Shown here piece after piece: positions 9,185 through 17,075 of a stretch of DNA of 64,000 nucleotides. Origin of the DNA: Pseudomonas protegens (GTDB lineage Bacteria; Pseudomonadota; Gammaproteobacteria; Pseudomonadales; Pseudomonadaceae). Location of the stretch: assembly GCF_013407925.2 (NCBI RefSeq), contig NZ_CP060201.1:1426001-1490000 (forward strand), in the 5' to 3' direction. The first letter of the stretch is position 1, and every line of letters starts with the position of its first letter. Both the position numbers and the translations under genes were made by a program. The notes beneath the pieces were generated by a model that ran no database searches, was not told the DNA's origin, and saw nothing but the letters and a program-made list of their open reading frames with translations.

Positions 9185-9958
9185 TCAAAGATCTTTCTGG
9201 ATCAACTGCCCCAGCGCCGCCAGCTCGCCCTGCTCCAGGTCCGACACCAGGATGAAGCGCAGGTGATTGCGCCGCCAGGCCACCAGGTTATAACCGCGCA
9301 AGGAGAGGTTTTGCGCCGCTGCATCGGCATCCGCCGTAGGCAGGATGAACAGGTTGATCAAATGCCGCCCATGGCCATAGGTCAGGGCCGCCGTACTTTG
9401 CTGCTGCAGGTAGTCCAGGCGCCCGCCCAACAGCACATAGCCCTGCTGACTGAAGTCGAAGACCGGCGGGGCAAAATCCAGCTTGCCGGTGAACCAGGGC
9501 TTGACCGTATGCCGGTCCGAGGACACCACGTCATTCAAGTGATCGACCATCAGCGAACGCACATGGCTGGACACCGCCTCATCCAGCCATGGCCGCTCGG
9601 CAGAAGGCGCCGCCAGGTAGAGCACCAGGGACAGGGCCAGCGCCAGGGTCGAAAATCCCGGGGCCAGCCAGCGCCGGCCGCCAGGTCCCAGCCAGCGCTG
9701 GAGCAACCCCGCAGGAGGCGACGCCGGGGCCTCGATACTGGCCCGCAGGCGCCGGGCCAAGCCTGCCGGCGCCTGGTGATAGGGCAGGTGAGCCTTGAGC
9801 TGCGCCACCAGGCGCCGGGCATCGGCATATTCACCGGCACATTCGGCACAGTGATGCAGGTGCTCGGCCACCTCGGCGGCGGCATTGGTTTCCAACTCGT
9901 TGTCGAGGTAGCCATGCAGCCAGGCCCGACAGGTCTTGCAGTCGATGGCGTGGATCAT
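9185..9958 (-). CDS. Anti-sigma factor with zinc-finger (HC2/ZAS) domain
   Basis: 257 residues. The N-terminus has the zinc-binding anti-sigma motif: His33, Cys37 and Cys40 (HLHHCAEC) after an earlier Cys pair (CKTC). A single hydrophobic segment near residues 95-117 (FSTLALALSLVLYLAA) would anchor it in the inner membrane, with a C-terminal periplasmic part of about 140 residues. Its ATG overlaps the end of the ECF sigma gene by four bases (ATGA), so the pair is co-translated. It should hold the sigma factor inactive until an envelope or oxidant signal. The signal is not known from the sequence. Confidence 0.88.
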   Translation of the reverse strand: MIHAIDCKTCRAWLHGYLDNELETNAAAEVAEHLHHCAECAGEYADARRLVAQLKAHLPYHQAPAGLARRLRASIEAPASPPAGLLQRWLGPGGRRWLAPGFSTLALALSLVLYLAAPSAERPWLDEAVSSHVRSLMVDHLNDVVSSDRHTVKPWFTGKLDFAPPVFDFSQQGYVLLGGRLDYLQQQSTAALTYGHGRHLINLFILPTADADAAAQNLSLRGYNLVAWRRNHLRFILVSDLEQGELAALGQLIQKDL

Positions 9959-10461
9959 GGCCGGGACTTCTGCAGTTGCTGCCGGAGCATGGCGCGAGCC
10001 CTGGCCAGGCGCGACATGACCGTCCCCAGGGGGATGTCGACGATCTTCGCAATGTCCTTGTAGGGCATGTCTTCCAACTCCTTGAGCACTATCACCTCAC
10101 GAAACACCGGAGCCAGGGCCAGCAACGCCTGTTGCAACTGCGCCGCCTCCTGCCCCTGGATCAGTTGCCATTCCGGGGTGCGCCCATCGGCCAGGGCCGG
10201 CTCGTCCTCGCCACAGGCCTCGTCGAAAGCCACCGCCCCCTGGCGCGCCGCAGCCTTGAGCCAGTTGTAGCTTTCGTTGCGCACGATGGTCAGAAACCAT
10301 GCCTTGGGATTGCCGCCGTCAAAACGATGGAGGAACTTCACCGCGCGAAACGCGCTTTCCTGAACCACGTCCTGGGCCGCGCTGTCGTTATCGGTCAGCC
10401 AGCGCGCGAGGTTATAGGCCGCCTTCAGATGCGGCAGGAACAGTTCCTCGAATCGCGTCAT
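9955..10461 (-). CDS. ECF-family RNA polymerase sigma factor
   Basis: 168 residues with region 2 (FEELFLPHLKAAYNLARWL, SAAQDVVQESAFRAVKFL) and region 4 (FREVIVLKELEDMPYKDIA, IPLGTVMSRLARARAML) of an extracytoplasmic-function sigma factor. The ATG at 10461 is taken because the family begins here and a GGAG site lies just upstream. It overlaps its anti-sigma gene and is divergent from the phosphoesterase-cupredoxin pair. The similar candidate promoters on both strands suggest it drives both itself and that pair. Confidence 0.92.
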   Translation of the reverse strand: MTRFEELFLPHLKAAYNLARWLTDNDSAAQDVVQESAFRAVKFLHRFDGGNPKAWFLTIVRNESYNWLKAAARQGAVAFDEACGEDEPALADGRTPEWQLIQGQEAAQLQQALLALAPVFREVIVLKELEDMPYKDIAKIVDIPLGTVMSRLARARAMLRQQLQKSRP

Positions 10462-10485
10462 GGTGGCTCCGTTTCCTTTGCAGCC

Positions 10486-10514
10486 TATAACGGTGAAAGC
10501 CGGCGTTTTATTCC
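10486..10514 (-). promoter_or_regulatory. Candidate ECF promoter of the sigma/anti-sigma operon
   Basis: On the minus strand GGAATA (10514-10509), 17 bases, then GTTATA (10491-10486), about 25 bp in front of the sigma-factor ATG. GGAAT-type -35 elements are typical of ECF sigma factors. The same layout with the same spacing occurs on the other strand at 10538-10566. Confidence 0.6.
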
Positions 10515-10537
10515 CGAAATAAAAATTCGCCTTCCCC

Positions 10538-10566
10538 GGAATAAAGCCCGGCACCGCGCGGTTTTA
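10538..10566 (+). promoter_or_regulatory. Candidate ECF promoter of the phosphoesterase-cupredoxin operon
   Basis: GGAATA (10538-10543), 17 bases, then GTTTTA (10561-10566), 44 bp before the phosphoesterase ATG. It shares GGAATAAA and a following CGGC with the minus-strand promoter, which suggests both are read by the adjacent ECF sigma factor. Confidence 0.6.
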
Positions 10567-10610
10567 CAGATGTGAGACCCATCACTGTAGACCGCTACCG
10601 AGGGCGCACC

Positions 10611-11582
10611 ATGGACACTCCTGCCACATCGCATACCCAAGCCACCGAAGGCCCGCAGAATCCCGACCGGCGCACCCTGCTCAAGTGCTCGGCCTGGGCC
10701 GGCGCCGGCGTCATCTGGGCCTTGAGCGGAGGAATTCCTCGTGCCTTCGCCCTGGACCAGGCAGGCCAACCGAGCGACCCCAGCGTCCTGAACAGCAGCT
10801 TTCATTTCGTGCAGATCAGCGATTCGCATATCGGCTTCAACAAGGAAGCCAACCCGGAACCGGTGAAGACCCTGCAAGTAGCCATCGACAAGGTCATTGC
10901 CCTGCCCAAGCGGCCCGCGCTGATCCTCCACACCGGGGACATCACCCACCTGTCCCGAGCCGAAGAGTTCGACACCGCCGCCCAATTGCTCAAGGGCCTG
11001 CCGTCCACCGTGCACTACGTACCGGGCGAGCATGACACCCTGGATGAAGGCGGCGGCCAGCTCTACCTGCAACGCTATGGCAAGGGCACCCGGGGTAACG
11101 GCTGGTACAGCTTCGACCAGCAAGGCGTGCACTTCATTGCCCTGGTGAATGTCTTCAACCTGCAGCCCGGTCATGAAGCCAGCCTGGGCGCCGAGCAACT
11201 GGCCTGGCTGGCGGATGACCTGCGGGCAGTGGCCAGCAGCACGCCAATCGTGGTCTTCACCCATATCCCGTTGTGGACCATCTACCAGCCCTGGGGCTGG
11301 GGCACCGAAGACGGCGACCAGGCCATCGCCCTGTTGCGCCGCTTCGGCTCGGTGACCGTCCTCAACGGCCATATCCACCAGGTCATCCAAAAGGTCGAGG
11401 GCAACATCACTTTCCATACCGCTCGCGGCACGGCCTACCCGCAACCGGCTCCCGGCGCCGCGGCCAACCCCGGGCCGATGACCGTGGCCGCCGACCAGTT
11501 GCGCAATTACCTGGGCATCACCGATGTCCGCGCGACCCAGGGCGAGCATCCCCTGGCCCTGCTCGACTCCACCCTGGTCTGA
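10611..11582 (+). CDS. Tat-exported calcineurin-like metallophosphoesterase
   Basis: 323 residues. The N-terminus carries a twin-arginine signal (Arg20-Arg21 in DRRTLLK followed by a hydrophobic stretch and an Ala-x-Ala-like end), so the folded enzyme is probably sent to the periplasm. Metallophosphoesterase motifs follow in order: SDSHIG (Asp71, His73), HTGDITH, GEHD (in place of GNHD), FTHIPLW and NGHIHQ. The substrate is unknown. The ATG at 10611 was preferred to an upstream GTG at 10572 because GAGGGC lies at proper distance. The cupredoxin starts 12 bp after its stop, an operon. Confidence 0.88.
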   Translation: MDTPATSHTQATEGPQNPDRRTLLKCSAWAGAGVIWALSGGIPRAFALDQAGQPSDPSVLNSSFHFVQISDSHIGFNKEANPEPVKTLQVAIDKVIALPKRPALILHTGDITHLSRAEEFDTAAQLLKGLPSTVHYVPGEHDTLDEGGGQLYLQRYGKGTRGNGWYSFDQQGVHFIALVNVFNLQPGHEASLGAEQLAWLADDLRAVASSTPIVVFTHIPLWTIYQPWGWGTEDGDQAIALLRRFGSVTVLNGHIHQVIQKVEGNITFHTARGTAYPQPAPGAAANPGPMTVAADQLRNYLGITDVRATQGEHPLALLDSTLV

Positions 11583-11594
11583 GGTCCTCGTGCG

Positions 11595-11912
11595 ATGAAG
11601 ACATGGCTCACACTGCTGCTTCTGGGCTGCCTGGCAACACCCGCCTGGGCCGAGGAGGTGACGATCGATATCCGCGCGTTCATGTACAACCCCCAGGATG
11701 TGCAAATCACCGCGGGCACCCGGGTCACCTGGGTCAATGACGACCAGATACCGCACACGGTGACTGAAACCCACAAGCTGTTCCGTTCCGCGGCACTGGA
11801 CACCAACGACCGTTTTTCCTACCAATTCGATACCCCCGGCACCTACCAGTACTTCTGCGTCCTGCACCCACAGATGATCGGCAAGATCATCGTCAGCCCA
11901 CCACAACCCTAG
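11595..11912 (+). CDS. Periplasmic cupredoxin (type 1 copper protein)
   Basis: 105 residues with a cleavable signal peptide (LLLLGCLATPAWA). The type 1 copper ligands are all in place: His54 (IPHTV), Cys88, His91 and Met94 (FCVLHPQM). It resembles plastocyanin/amicyanin-type electron carriers of about 85-90 mature residues. It is co-transcribed with the exported phosphoesterase and probably under the adjacent ECF sigma factor. Electron donor and acceptor are not evident. Confidence 0.9.
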   Translation: MKTWLTLLLLGCLATPAWAEEVTIDIRAFMYNPQDVQITAGTRVTWVNDDQIPHTVTETHKLFRSAALDTNDRFSYQFDTPGTYQYFCVLHPQMIGKIIVSPPQP

Positions 11913-11931
11913 GCAACCAGCCCAGTGCCGC

Positions 11932-11955
11932 GCCCTGTGCGGCGCCGCACAGGGC
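11932..11955. terminator. Perfect 24-bp palindrome after the cupredoxin gene
   Basis: GCCCTGTGCGGC followed directly by its reverse complement GCCGCACAGGGC, 19 bp after the cupredoxin stop. It can form a loop-less cruciform or a tight hairpin; there is no U-tract, so it may be a factor-assisted terminator or a binding site. Confidence 0.4.
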
Positions 11956-12140
11956 CGCCGTGGCCGGCGCGCAAGTGCAGGTTCATGGGCCGCCAAAGCA
12001 CACGAAAGCCGACCAATAACCCTCAACCTAGGGGAAATAAAAATCTTTCTGTCATTTGTACTGCTGTATCCTGCCCAGGCTTTTTAAAAGCGCGGACCTA
12101 CCCAGCGATTTAAAAAACAGACTTTGCGAGGAGCAACGAC

Positions 12141-12272
12141 ATGCATGAGATCCCGAATCTCCCCTTCCCAAGCCTGCACGAAACTGAGCAGACCACCCCG
12201 CCCCAAGCCAGCGCTGAAAAGCCTGTAGTGCAAGAAGCCGCCGACAGCCGCAAGGCCGACAGCGACGACTGA
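12141..12272 (+). CDS. Small acidic protein of unknown function (43 aa)
   Basis: Reads MHEIPNLPFPSLHE... and ends in a charged tail (SRKADSDD). A good ribosome site (GAGGAG) is eight bases before the ATG. No membrane segment, signal or known motif. It lies alone between the cupredoxin gene and a perfect hairpin at 12292-12324. I recognise the N-terminus only vaguely as recurring in Pseudomonas; function unknown. Confidence 0.6.
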   Translation: MHEIPNLPFPSLHETEQTTPPQASAEKPVVQEAADSRKADSDD

Positions 12273-12291
12273 AAAACGCTGTAACCAGACC

Positions 12292-12324
12292 GTGTGGAAA
12301 GCGCTACTCAAGCGCTTTCCACAC
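12292..12324. terminator. Perfect 14-bp-stem hairpin
   Basis: GTGTGGAAAGCGCT, five-base loop ACTCA, then AGCGCTTTCCACAC. It is 19 bp downstream of the 43-residue gene and no U-run follows. Likely transcript end or 3'-stabilising structure for that gene. Confidence 0.5.
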
Positions 12325-12360
12325 CGCCTGAAACCTCCCCCCCCCGAGCCCTACCCAGCC

Positions 12361-12543
12361 ATGACCGACTCCTTCAGCGAAACCCAGGCCAGCGTGCTGA
12401 TCGGCACCGCGGAAAAAATGATCGAGGTGTGGAACCGCCTGAGCGCGCCAAGACAGGCCGCCCTGCTGGCCCGTTTCGGCACCCAGGAAAACGCTATCGC
12501 CGCCCTGGTCACCACGCGCCTGCTGCAAGACAACGACGCCTGA
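12361..12543 (+). CDS. Hypothetical small protein (60 aa)
   Basis: MTDSFSETQASVLIGTAEKM... ; predicted all-helical and soluble, with a second helix rich in Ala/Leu (IAALVTTRLLQD). Codon use matches the surrounding genes. The ribosome site is weak. It lies between the hairpin at 12292 and the MFS gene. No family recognised. Confidence 0.5.
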   Translation: MTDSFSETQASVLIGTAEKMIEVWNRLSAPRQAALLARFGTQENAIAALVTTRLLQDNDA

Positions 12544-12659
12544 GTCAAAACCCTGGCCCGAAAGATCTGCACAACGCGTCGAATTCTCCCCCTGCGCCAG
12601 CGTCCACATCGGTATCATAAGCAGCCTATCTATTCAGCTGTCGCCGTGGACCCATCCCC

Positions 12660-13859
12660 ATGCCAGATTCCCAGCGCCCCTTGGCGGTCACGCTGCAAGT
12701 CGTCTCCATCGTCCTGTTCACCTTTATCGGCTACCTGAATGTCGGCATTCCCCTGGCGGTGCTGCCGGGCTATGTGCACAGCGATCTGGGTTTTGGCGCG
12801 GTGATCGCCGGCCTGGTGATCAGCGTGCAATACCTGGCCACCCTGCTCAGCCGCCCCTACGCCGGACGCATCATCGACAACCTGGGCAGCAAGCGCGCAG
12901 TCATGTACGGCCTGGCCGGCTGCGGACTAAGCGGCGTGTTCATGCTGCTCTCGGCCTGGCTGCAACACCTGCCGATCCTGAGCCTGCTCAGCCTGCTGAC
13001 TGGCCGCCTGGTGCTGGGCAGCGCGGAAAGCCTGGTGGGCTCGGGTTCGATTGGCTGGGGCATCGGTCGGGTCGGCGCGGCCAACACCGCCAAGGTAATT
13101 TCCTGGAACGGCATCGCCAGCTACGGCGCCCTGGCCATCGGCGCGCCCCTGGGCGCCTGGCTGGTCGATCATCTCGGCTTGTGGAGCATGGGCGTGAGCA
13201 TCATCCTGCTGGCCGTGCTCGGCCTGCTGCTGGCCTGGCCAAAACTCGCGGCGCCGATCGTCGCCGGCGAACGCCTGCCCTTCATCCATGTGCTGGGCAA
13301 AGTCTTTCCCCACGGCTGCGGCCTGGCCCTGGGCTCCATAGGCTTTGGCACCATCGCCACCTTCATCACCCTGTACTACGCCACCCAGCACTGGGACAAC
13401 GCGGTGCTGTGCCTGAGCCTGTTCGGCGCCAGCTTCATCGGTGCGCGCTTGCTGTTCGGCAACCTGATCAACCGCCTCGGCGGCTTTCGCGTGGCGATCG
13501 CCTGCCTGTCGGTGGAAACCCTCGGCCTGTTGCTGCTGTGGCAGGCCCCCGACGCCCACTGGGCACTGGCTGGCGCGGCCTTGAGCGGCTTCGGCTTCTC
13601 TCTGGTGTTCCCGGCGCTGGGGGTGGAAGCGGTGAACCTGGTGCCGGCCTCCAGCCGTGGCGCGGCGGTGGGCGCCTACTCGCTGTTCATCGACCTGTCG
13701 CTGGGCATCACCGGGCCCCTGGCCGGGGCGATTGCCGCCGGCTTCGGCTTTGCCTCGATCTTCCTCTTCGCCGCCATCGCCGCCTGCAGCGGCCTGGTAC
13801 TGAGCCTGTACCTGTACCGTCAGGCACCCAGGCAACGCAAGGAACGCGCGCTCGGCTAG
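12660..13859 (+). CDS. MFS transporter
   Basis: 399 residues with about 12 hydrophobic segments and the MFS loop 2-3 signature ([17 protein letters not shown]). It belongs to the sugar/drug-efflux-like branch often annotated as YfcJ/YhhS-type, whose members export diverse compounds; substrate unknown. The last four bases overlap the end of the convergent arfB gene. Confidence 0.85.
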   Translation: MPDSQRPLAVTLQVVSIVLFTFIGYLNVGIPLAVLPGYVHSDLGFGAVIAGLVISVQYLATLLSRPYAGRIIDNLGSKRAVMYGLAGCGLSGVFMLLSAWLQHLPILSLLSLLTGRLVLGSAESLVGSGSIGWGIGRVGAANTAKVISWNGIASYGALAIGAPLGAWLVDHLGLWSMGVSIILLAVLGLLLAWPKLAAPIVAGERLPFIHVLGKVFPHGCGLALGSIGFGTIATFITLYYATQHWDNAVLCLSLFGASFIGARLLFGNLINRLGGFRVAIACLSVETLGLLLLWQAPDAHWALAGAALSGFGFSLVFPALGVEAVNLVPASSRGAAVGAYSLFIDLSLGITGPLAGAIAAGFGFASIFLFAAIAACSGLVLSLYLYRQAPRQRKERALG

Positions 13860-14269
13860 AAGTCCACCTTGCCGCGACCGGCCTTGATGTTGCCGCGCTT
13901 GGCCTTGCTCTCCAGCCGACGCTTCTTCGAACCCAGGGTCGGTTTGGTCGGGCGGCGTTTCTTTTCCACCTTGATGGCGCTGAGGATCAGCTCGGTGAGA
14001 CGCTCCAGGGCATCGGCGCGGTTTTGCTCCTGGGTGCGGTATTGCTGGGCCTTGAGAATGATCACGCCATCACTGGTGATGCGACTGTCGCGCAGCGCCA
14101 GCAGCCGCTCCTTGTAGAACGGCGGCAAGGACGAGGCCGGAATGTCGAAGCGCAGATGCACCGCGCTGGACACCTTGTTGACGTTCTGCCCACCGGCGCC
14201 CTGGGCGCGGATGGCGGTCAGCTCGATCTCGGCATCCGGCAGATGCACGTTGTTGGAAATCACCAGCAT
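13856..14269 (-). CDS. arfB: ArfB, alternative ribosome-rescue factor
   Basis: 137 residues. The release-factor GGQ motif is at residues 26-28 ([15 protein letters not shown]), used to hydrolyse peptidyl-tRNA on stalled ribosomes. The basic tail ([20 protein letters not shown]) enters the empty mRNA channel in the known structure of the family. The ATG at 14269 gives the usual family start ([16 protein letters not shown]). It converges with the MFS gene, overlapping by four bases. Confidence 0.94.
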   Translation of the reverse strand: MLVISNNVHLPDAEIELTAIRAQGAGGQNVNKVSSAVHLRFDIPASSLPPFYKERLLALRDSRITSDGVIILKAQQYRTQEQNRADALERLTELILSAIKVEKKRRPTKPTLGSKKRRLESKAKRGNIKAGRGKVDF

Positions 14270-14382
14270 GGAACAGGAATCCGTCTTCAGGGCGCACAGG
14301 ATACCCCCATTCCCCCGGCTCTGGCGGGCCTCTTCGCTGGCCGGCGCAAGCGATCTCAACCCGCAGAAAAATCACAGGCATG

Positions 14383-14405
14383 AAAAACCCGGCCGCAGCC
14401 GGGTT
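14383..14405 (-). terminator. Rho-independent terminator of aroP
   Basis: On the minus strand AACCCGGC, loop, GCCGGGTT followed by TTTTT, 20 bp after the aroP stop. Good stem and U-tract. Confidence 0.8.
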
Positions 14406-14425
14406 AGTCATGGCCAGGGCCGCAC

Positions 14426-15847
14426 TTACTTCAGCGAAGCACTGGCCGCCTGCAGCGGTTGCTGGGCACTGCGCTTGTTCTTGATCAGGTAGCAGACCCA
14501 CATGAACACCACCCATACCGGGATCGCGTACACCGAAATCTGGATGCCCGGGATCATCAGCATGATGCCGAGGATGAACACCACGAACGCCAGGCAGATG
14601 TAGTTGCCATAGGGGTACCACAAGGCCTTGAACAACGAGGTCTGGCCGGTGCGATTCATGTGCTGGCGGAACTTGAAGTGCGAGTAGCTGATCATCGCCC
14701 AGTTGATCACCAGGGTCGCCACCACCAGGGACATCAGCAGCTCCAGCGCGTGCTGCGGGATCAGGTAGTTGAGCACCACGGCGACGAAGGTCACCACCGC
14801 CGAGGCGAGGATCGACATCACCGGCACGCCGCGCTTGTCGATCTTGGCCAGGACTTTCGGCGCATCGCCCTGCTCGGCCATGCCCAGCAGCATGCGGCTG
14901 TTGCAGTAGGTGCCGCTGTTGTACACCGACAGCGCTGCAGTCAGGACCACGAAGTTGAGGATGTGCGCCGCGGTGTTGCTGCCCAGCATCGAGAACACCT
15001 GGACGAACGGACTGCCGCTATAGGCATCGCCAGAGGCGTTCAGGGTCACCAGCAGGGTGTCCCATGGCGTCAGCGACAGCAGCACCACCAGGGCGCCGAT
15101 GTAGAAAATCAGGATGCGGTAGATCACCTGATTGATCGCCTTGGGGATCACGGTCTTCGGCTTGTCGGCTTCAGCGGCGGTGAAGCCGAGCATTTCCAGG
15201 CCGCCGAAGGAGAACATGATGATCGCCATGGCCATCACCAGACCGTTGACCCCATTGGGGAAGAAGCCGCCATGGGACCAGAGGTTGCTCACCGAGGCCT
15301 GCGGGCCGCCGTTACCGCTAACCAGCAGGTAGCTGCCCAGGGCGATCATGCCGACGATGGCCACCACCTTGATAATGGCGAACCAGAACTCGGCCTCGCC
15401 GAACACCTTGACGTTGGCCAGGTTGATGGCGTTGATCATCACGAAGAACACCGCCGCCGAGGCCCAGGTCGGGACGTCCGGCCACCAGTAGTGCACGTAC
15501 TTGCCGACCGCGGTCAGCTCCGACATGCCCACCAGGATGTAGAGAATCCAGCAGTTCCAGCCGGAAAGGAAACCGGCGAAGCCGCCCCAGTATTTGTGGG
15601 CGAAGTGGCTGAAAGAACCGGCCACCGGCTCTTCGACGATCATCTCGCCCAGTTGGCGCATGATCATGAAGGCGATGAAACCGCAGATGGCGTAGCCGAG
15701 GATCATCGACGGACCGGCGGATTTGAGTACCCCGGCCGAGCCCAGGAACAAACCGGTGCCGATCGCGCCGCCCAGGGCGATCAGTTGAATATGACGATTT
15801 TTCAGGCCGCGTTTCAGCTCGCCCGAATGCGAGTTTTGTCCACTCAT
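14426..15847 (-). CDS. aroP: Aromatic amino-acid permease
   Basis: 473-residue inner-membrane amino acid-polyamine-cation transporter with about 12 membrane segments. The N-terminal signature (ELKRGLKNRHIQLIALGG, AIGTGLFLGSAGV) and the segments EEPVAGSFSHFA and VINAINLANVKVFGE follow E. coli AroP closely from memory. It imports phenylalanine, tyrosine or tryptophan; phhABC for their breakdown is 5 kb away. The ATG at 15847 is preferred to a GTG at 15865. A close paralogue such as PheP-type permease is possible. Confidence 0.85.
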   Translation of the reverse strand: MSGQNSHSGELKRGLKNRHIQLIALGGAIGTGLFLGSAGVLKSAGPSMILGYAICGFIAFMIMRQLGEMIVEEPVAGSFSHFAHKYWGGFAGFLSGWNCWILYILVGMSELTAVGKYVHYWWPDVPTWASAAVFFVMINAINLANVKVFGEAEFWFAIIKVVAIVGMIALGSYLLVSGNGGPQASVSNLWSHGGFFPNGVNGLVMAMAIIMFSFGGLEMLGFTAAEADKPKTVIPKAINQVIYRILIFYIGALVVLLSLTPWDTLLVTLNASGDAYSGSPFVQVFSMLGSNTAAHILNFVVLTAALSVYNSGTYCNSRMLLGMAEQGDAPKVLAKIDKRGVPVMSILASAVVTFVAVVLNYLIPQHALELLMSLVVATLVINWAMISYSHFKFRQHMNRTGQTSLFKALWYPYGNYICLAFVVFILGIMLMIPGIQISVYAIPVWVVFMWVCYLIKNKRSAQQPLQAASASLK

Positions 15848-16874
15848 GAAAAGGTTCTCACGCAAGGTTTGATGATGTTTGCAAGACGTTGCCGCCCGGT
15901 GAGGCTTAAGCGGCGCGGAGCAAACCCCAGCGCAGGCACCCGAAATTCAGCGTTTTTCTAACGGTCATGCGTCACCTGTTTGTTTTTATCTGTGACGAAA
16001 TCGAACCCACCACGCTCGTGACGCGGCGGAGTGAACAAGGTGGATAACCTTGAGTTTATTGGCCCGGCAGCGGTGCTTTCAGCGCCCTCGGGGCAGGCTG
16101 AAACGCGCGGCGCAGACGCAAAATGCGCGGGTACGCAGTTGGGTCACAGTTAAAACGCCGCGCATTGTACACCCCTGACCCCCTGCCGCCAGACACTGCT
16201 GTATCAGCGTGCCGGTAACCGGGATCTTGCGGGGCCTGCTCGATGCTCGACATCGGCGGCGGAACATGGGACGGACCGCGTGGGGTCGTCGATGAAGGTG
16301 CGATGACCATCGCCCTTCGAAGGGTGTCGGTGAAAGTCGGTTACGGCGTTCATTGCGCCTCCTTCTTGTTATGCACCTGTACGCAGGCAGGTGTGCATCT
16401 CACCCGCCTTGGCGCTCTGGAACAAGCGGGCCAGAGCCTCGGCAAGCGGGAAGCTCACGGCCCGGCGGCAGCTTTTCCTTACAGCGCCGTGACCTGCGCG
16501 GTTTCAGGGCGCAACACGCAACATTTCGTAATTTTTTCTTTACAACGCGTAACGCCAACTTGCCGGGACAGATCATCCGGCCCCGCGACTGCAAATTGAC
16601 GCGCTGGCCACGGCGGCCCCGGGAAGGCCTCAGCTTTTTGTTTTCAGGCGAAAAATATTCCGCGCAAAAAATAGAAAATAAAGTTCAGTAGAAAATAATC
16701 TAATTATTTTTTTGCACTTCAAAATGCCCTGAACTAGGTTTCCAGCCACTTGCCGGATGCCTCGTCCGACAGGTACGAGGAGCGGCTGGGCAGCCTTTGC
16801 AAGCATCCCGTTCAGCGCTGTTGAACCGCTCCGCCAATGGACTGCTATGCGCTATGTCATCTAGGAGAGTCACC
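15848..16874. other. One-kilobase region with little coding capacity
   Basis: Between aroP and the peptide gene. Near aroP (about 16162-16167, minus strand) there is a TACAAT -10-like hexamer that would give a ~300-base leader for aroP. A candidate 49-residue frame lies at 16204-16353 (minus). At about 16370-16395 there is an inverted repeat (TGCACCTG ... CAGGTGTGCA). The last part, about 16640-16730, is very AT-rich and is the most likely promoter zone for the peptide gene at 16875, but no clear -35/-10 pair was found. Confidence 0.5.
16204..16353 (-). CDS. Possible small protein or leader peptide (49 aa)
   Basis: MNAVTDFHRHPSKGDGHRTF... ; a strong AAGGAGG ribosome site is four bases before the ATG, and an inverted repeat lies just upstream. 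The peptide is His/Arg-rich with no recognised motif and ends 356 bp before aroP on the same strand. The ribosome site is the only real support. Confidence 0.3.
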   Translation of the reverse strand: MNAVTDFHRHPSKGDGHRTFIDDPTRSVPCSAADVEHRAGPARSRLPAR

Positions 16875-17012
16875 ATGCAAACACTGGAACAAGACCTGGA
16901 AACCGAACTGCAACTGGACGAGTGGTTCGAAGCGGCCACTCATGATGCGGCCGTGGAAATGATGCAGGCCGACGCCGTGGTGCCGTTCGGCACGGCGATG
17001 TGGCCGATGTAA
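16875..17012 (+). CDS. 45-residue acidic peptide, candidate modified-peptide precursor
   Basis: MQTLEQDLETELQLDEWFEA... with an acidic leader-like first 30 residues (many Glu/Asp, helix-forming) and a hydrophobic C-terminal end, VVPFGTAMWPM. An ideal ribosome site (AGGAG) is six bases before the ATG. It has no signal peptide. A stem-loop (17021-17051) and then an M29-metallopeptidase-like gene follow in the same direction, an arrangement often seen for ribosomally made, enzyme-modified peptides. I do not recognise the family; the precursor role is inference. Confidence 0.7.
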   Translation: MQTLEQDLETELQLDEWFEAATHDAAVEMMQADAVVPFGTAMWPM

Positions 17013-17020
17013 GGCGCCCG

Positions 17021-17051
17021 GACCGGAGCGGGCCGTGCGCCTGCTCCGGTC
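17021..17051 (+). promoter_or_regulatory. Intergenic stem-loop between the peptide and enzyme genes
   Basis: GACCGGAGC, 13-base loop, GCTCCGGTC: a perfect 9-bp stem starting nine bases after the peptide stop. With no U-tract it would act as a partial stop or as protection of the peptide mRNA, so that more peptide than enzyme is made. Confidence 0.6.
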
Positions 17052-17075
17052 ACCTTTGTCCTCCAGGGAGGTTTT

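Noticed and set aside
12339..12347. Run of nine C as a phase-variation tract
   Set aside because: It lies outside any convincing reading frame or promoter, so length change would have no visible consequence.
16243..16599. 118-codon plus-strand frame in the gene-poor region
   Set aside because: Weak start context, no motif and inconsistent codon use; the minus-strand 49-residue frame has a better ribosome site but is itself doubtful.
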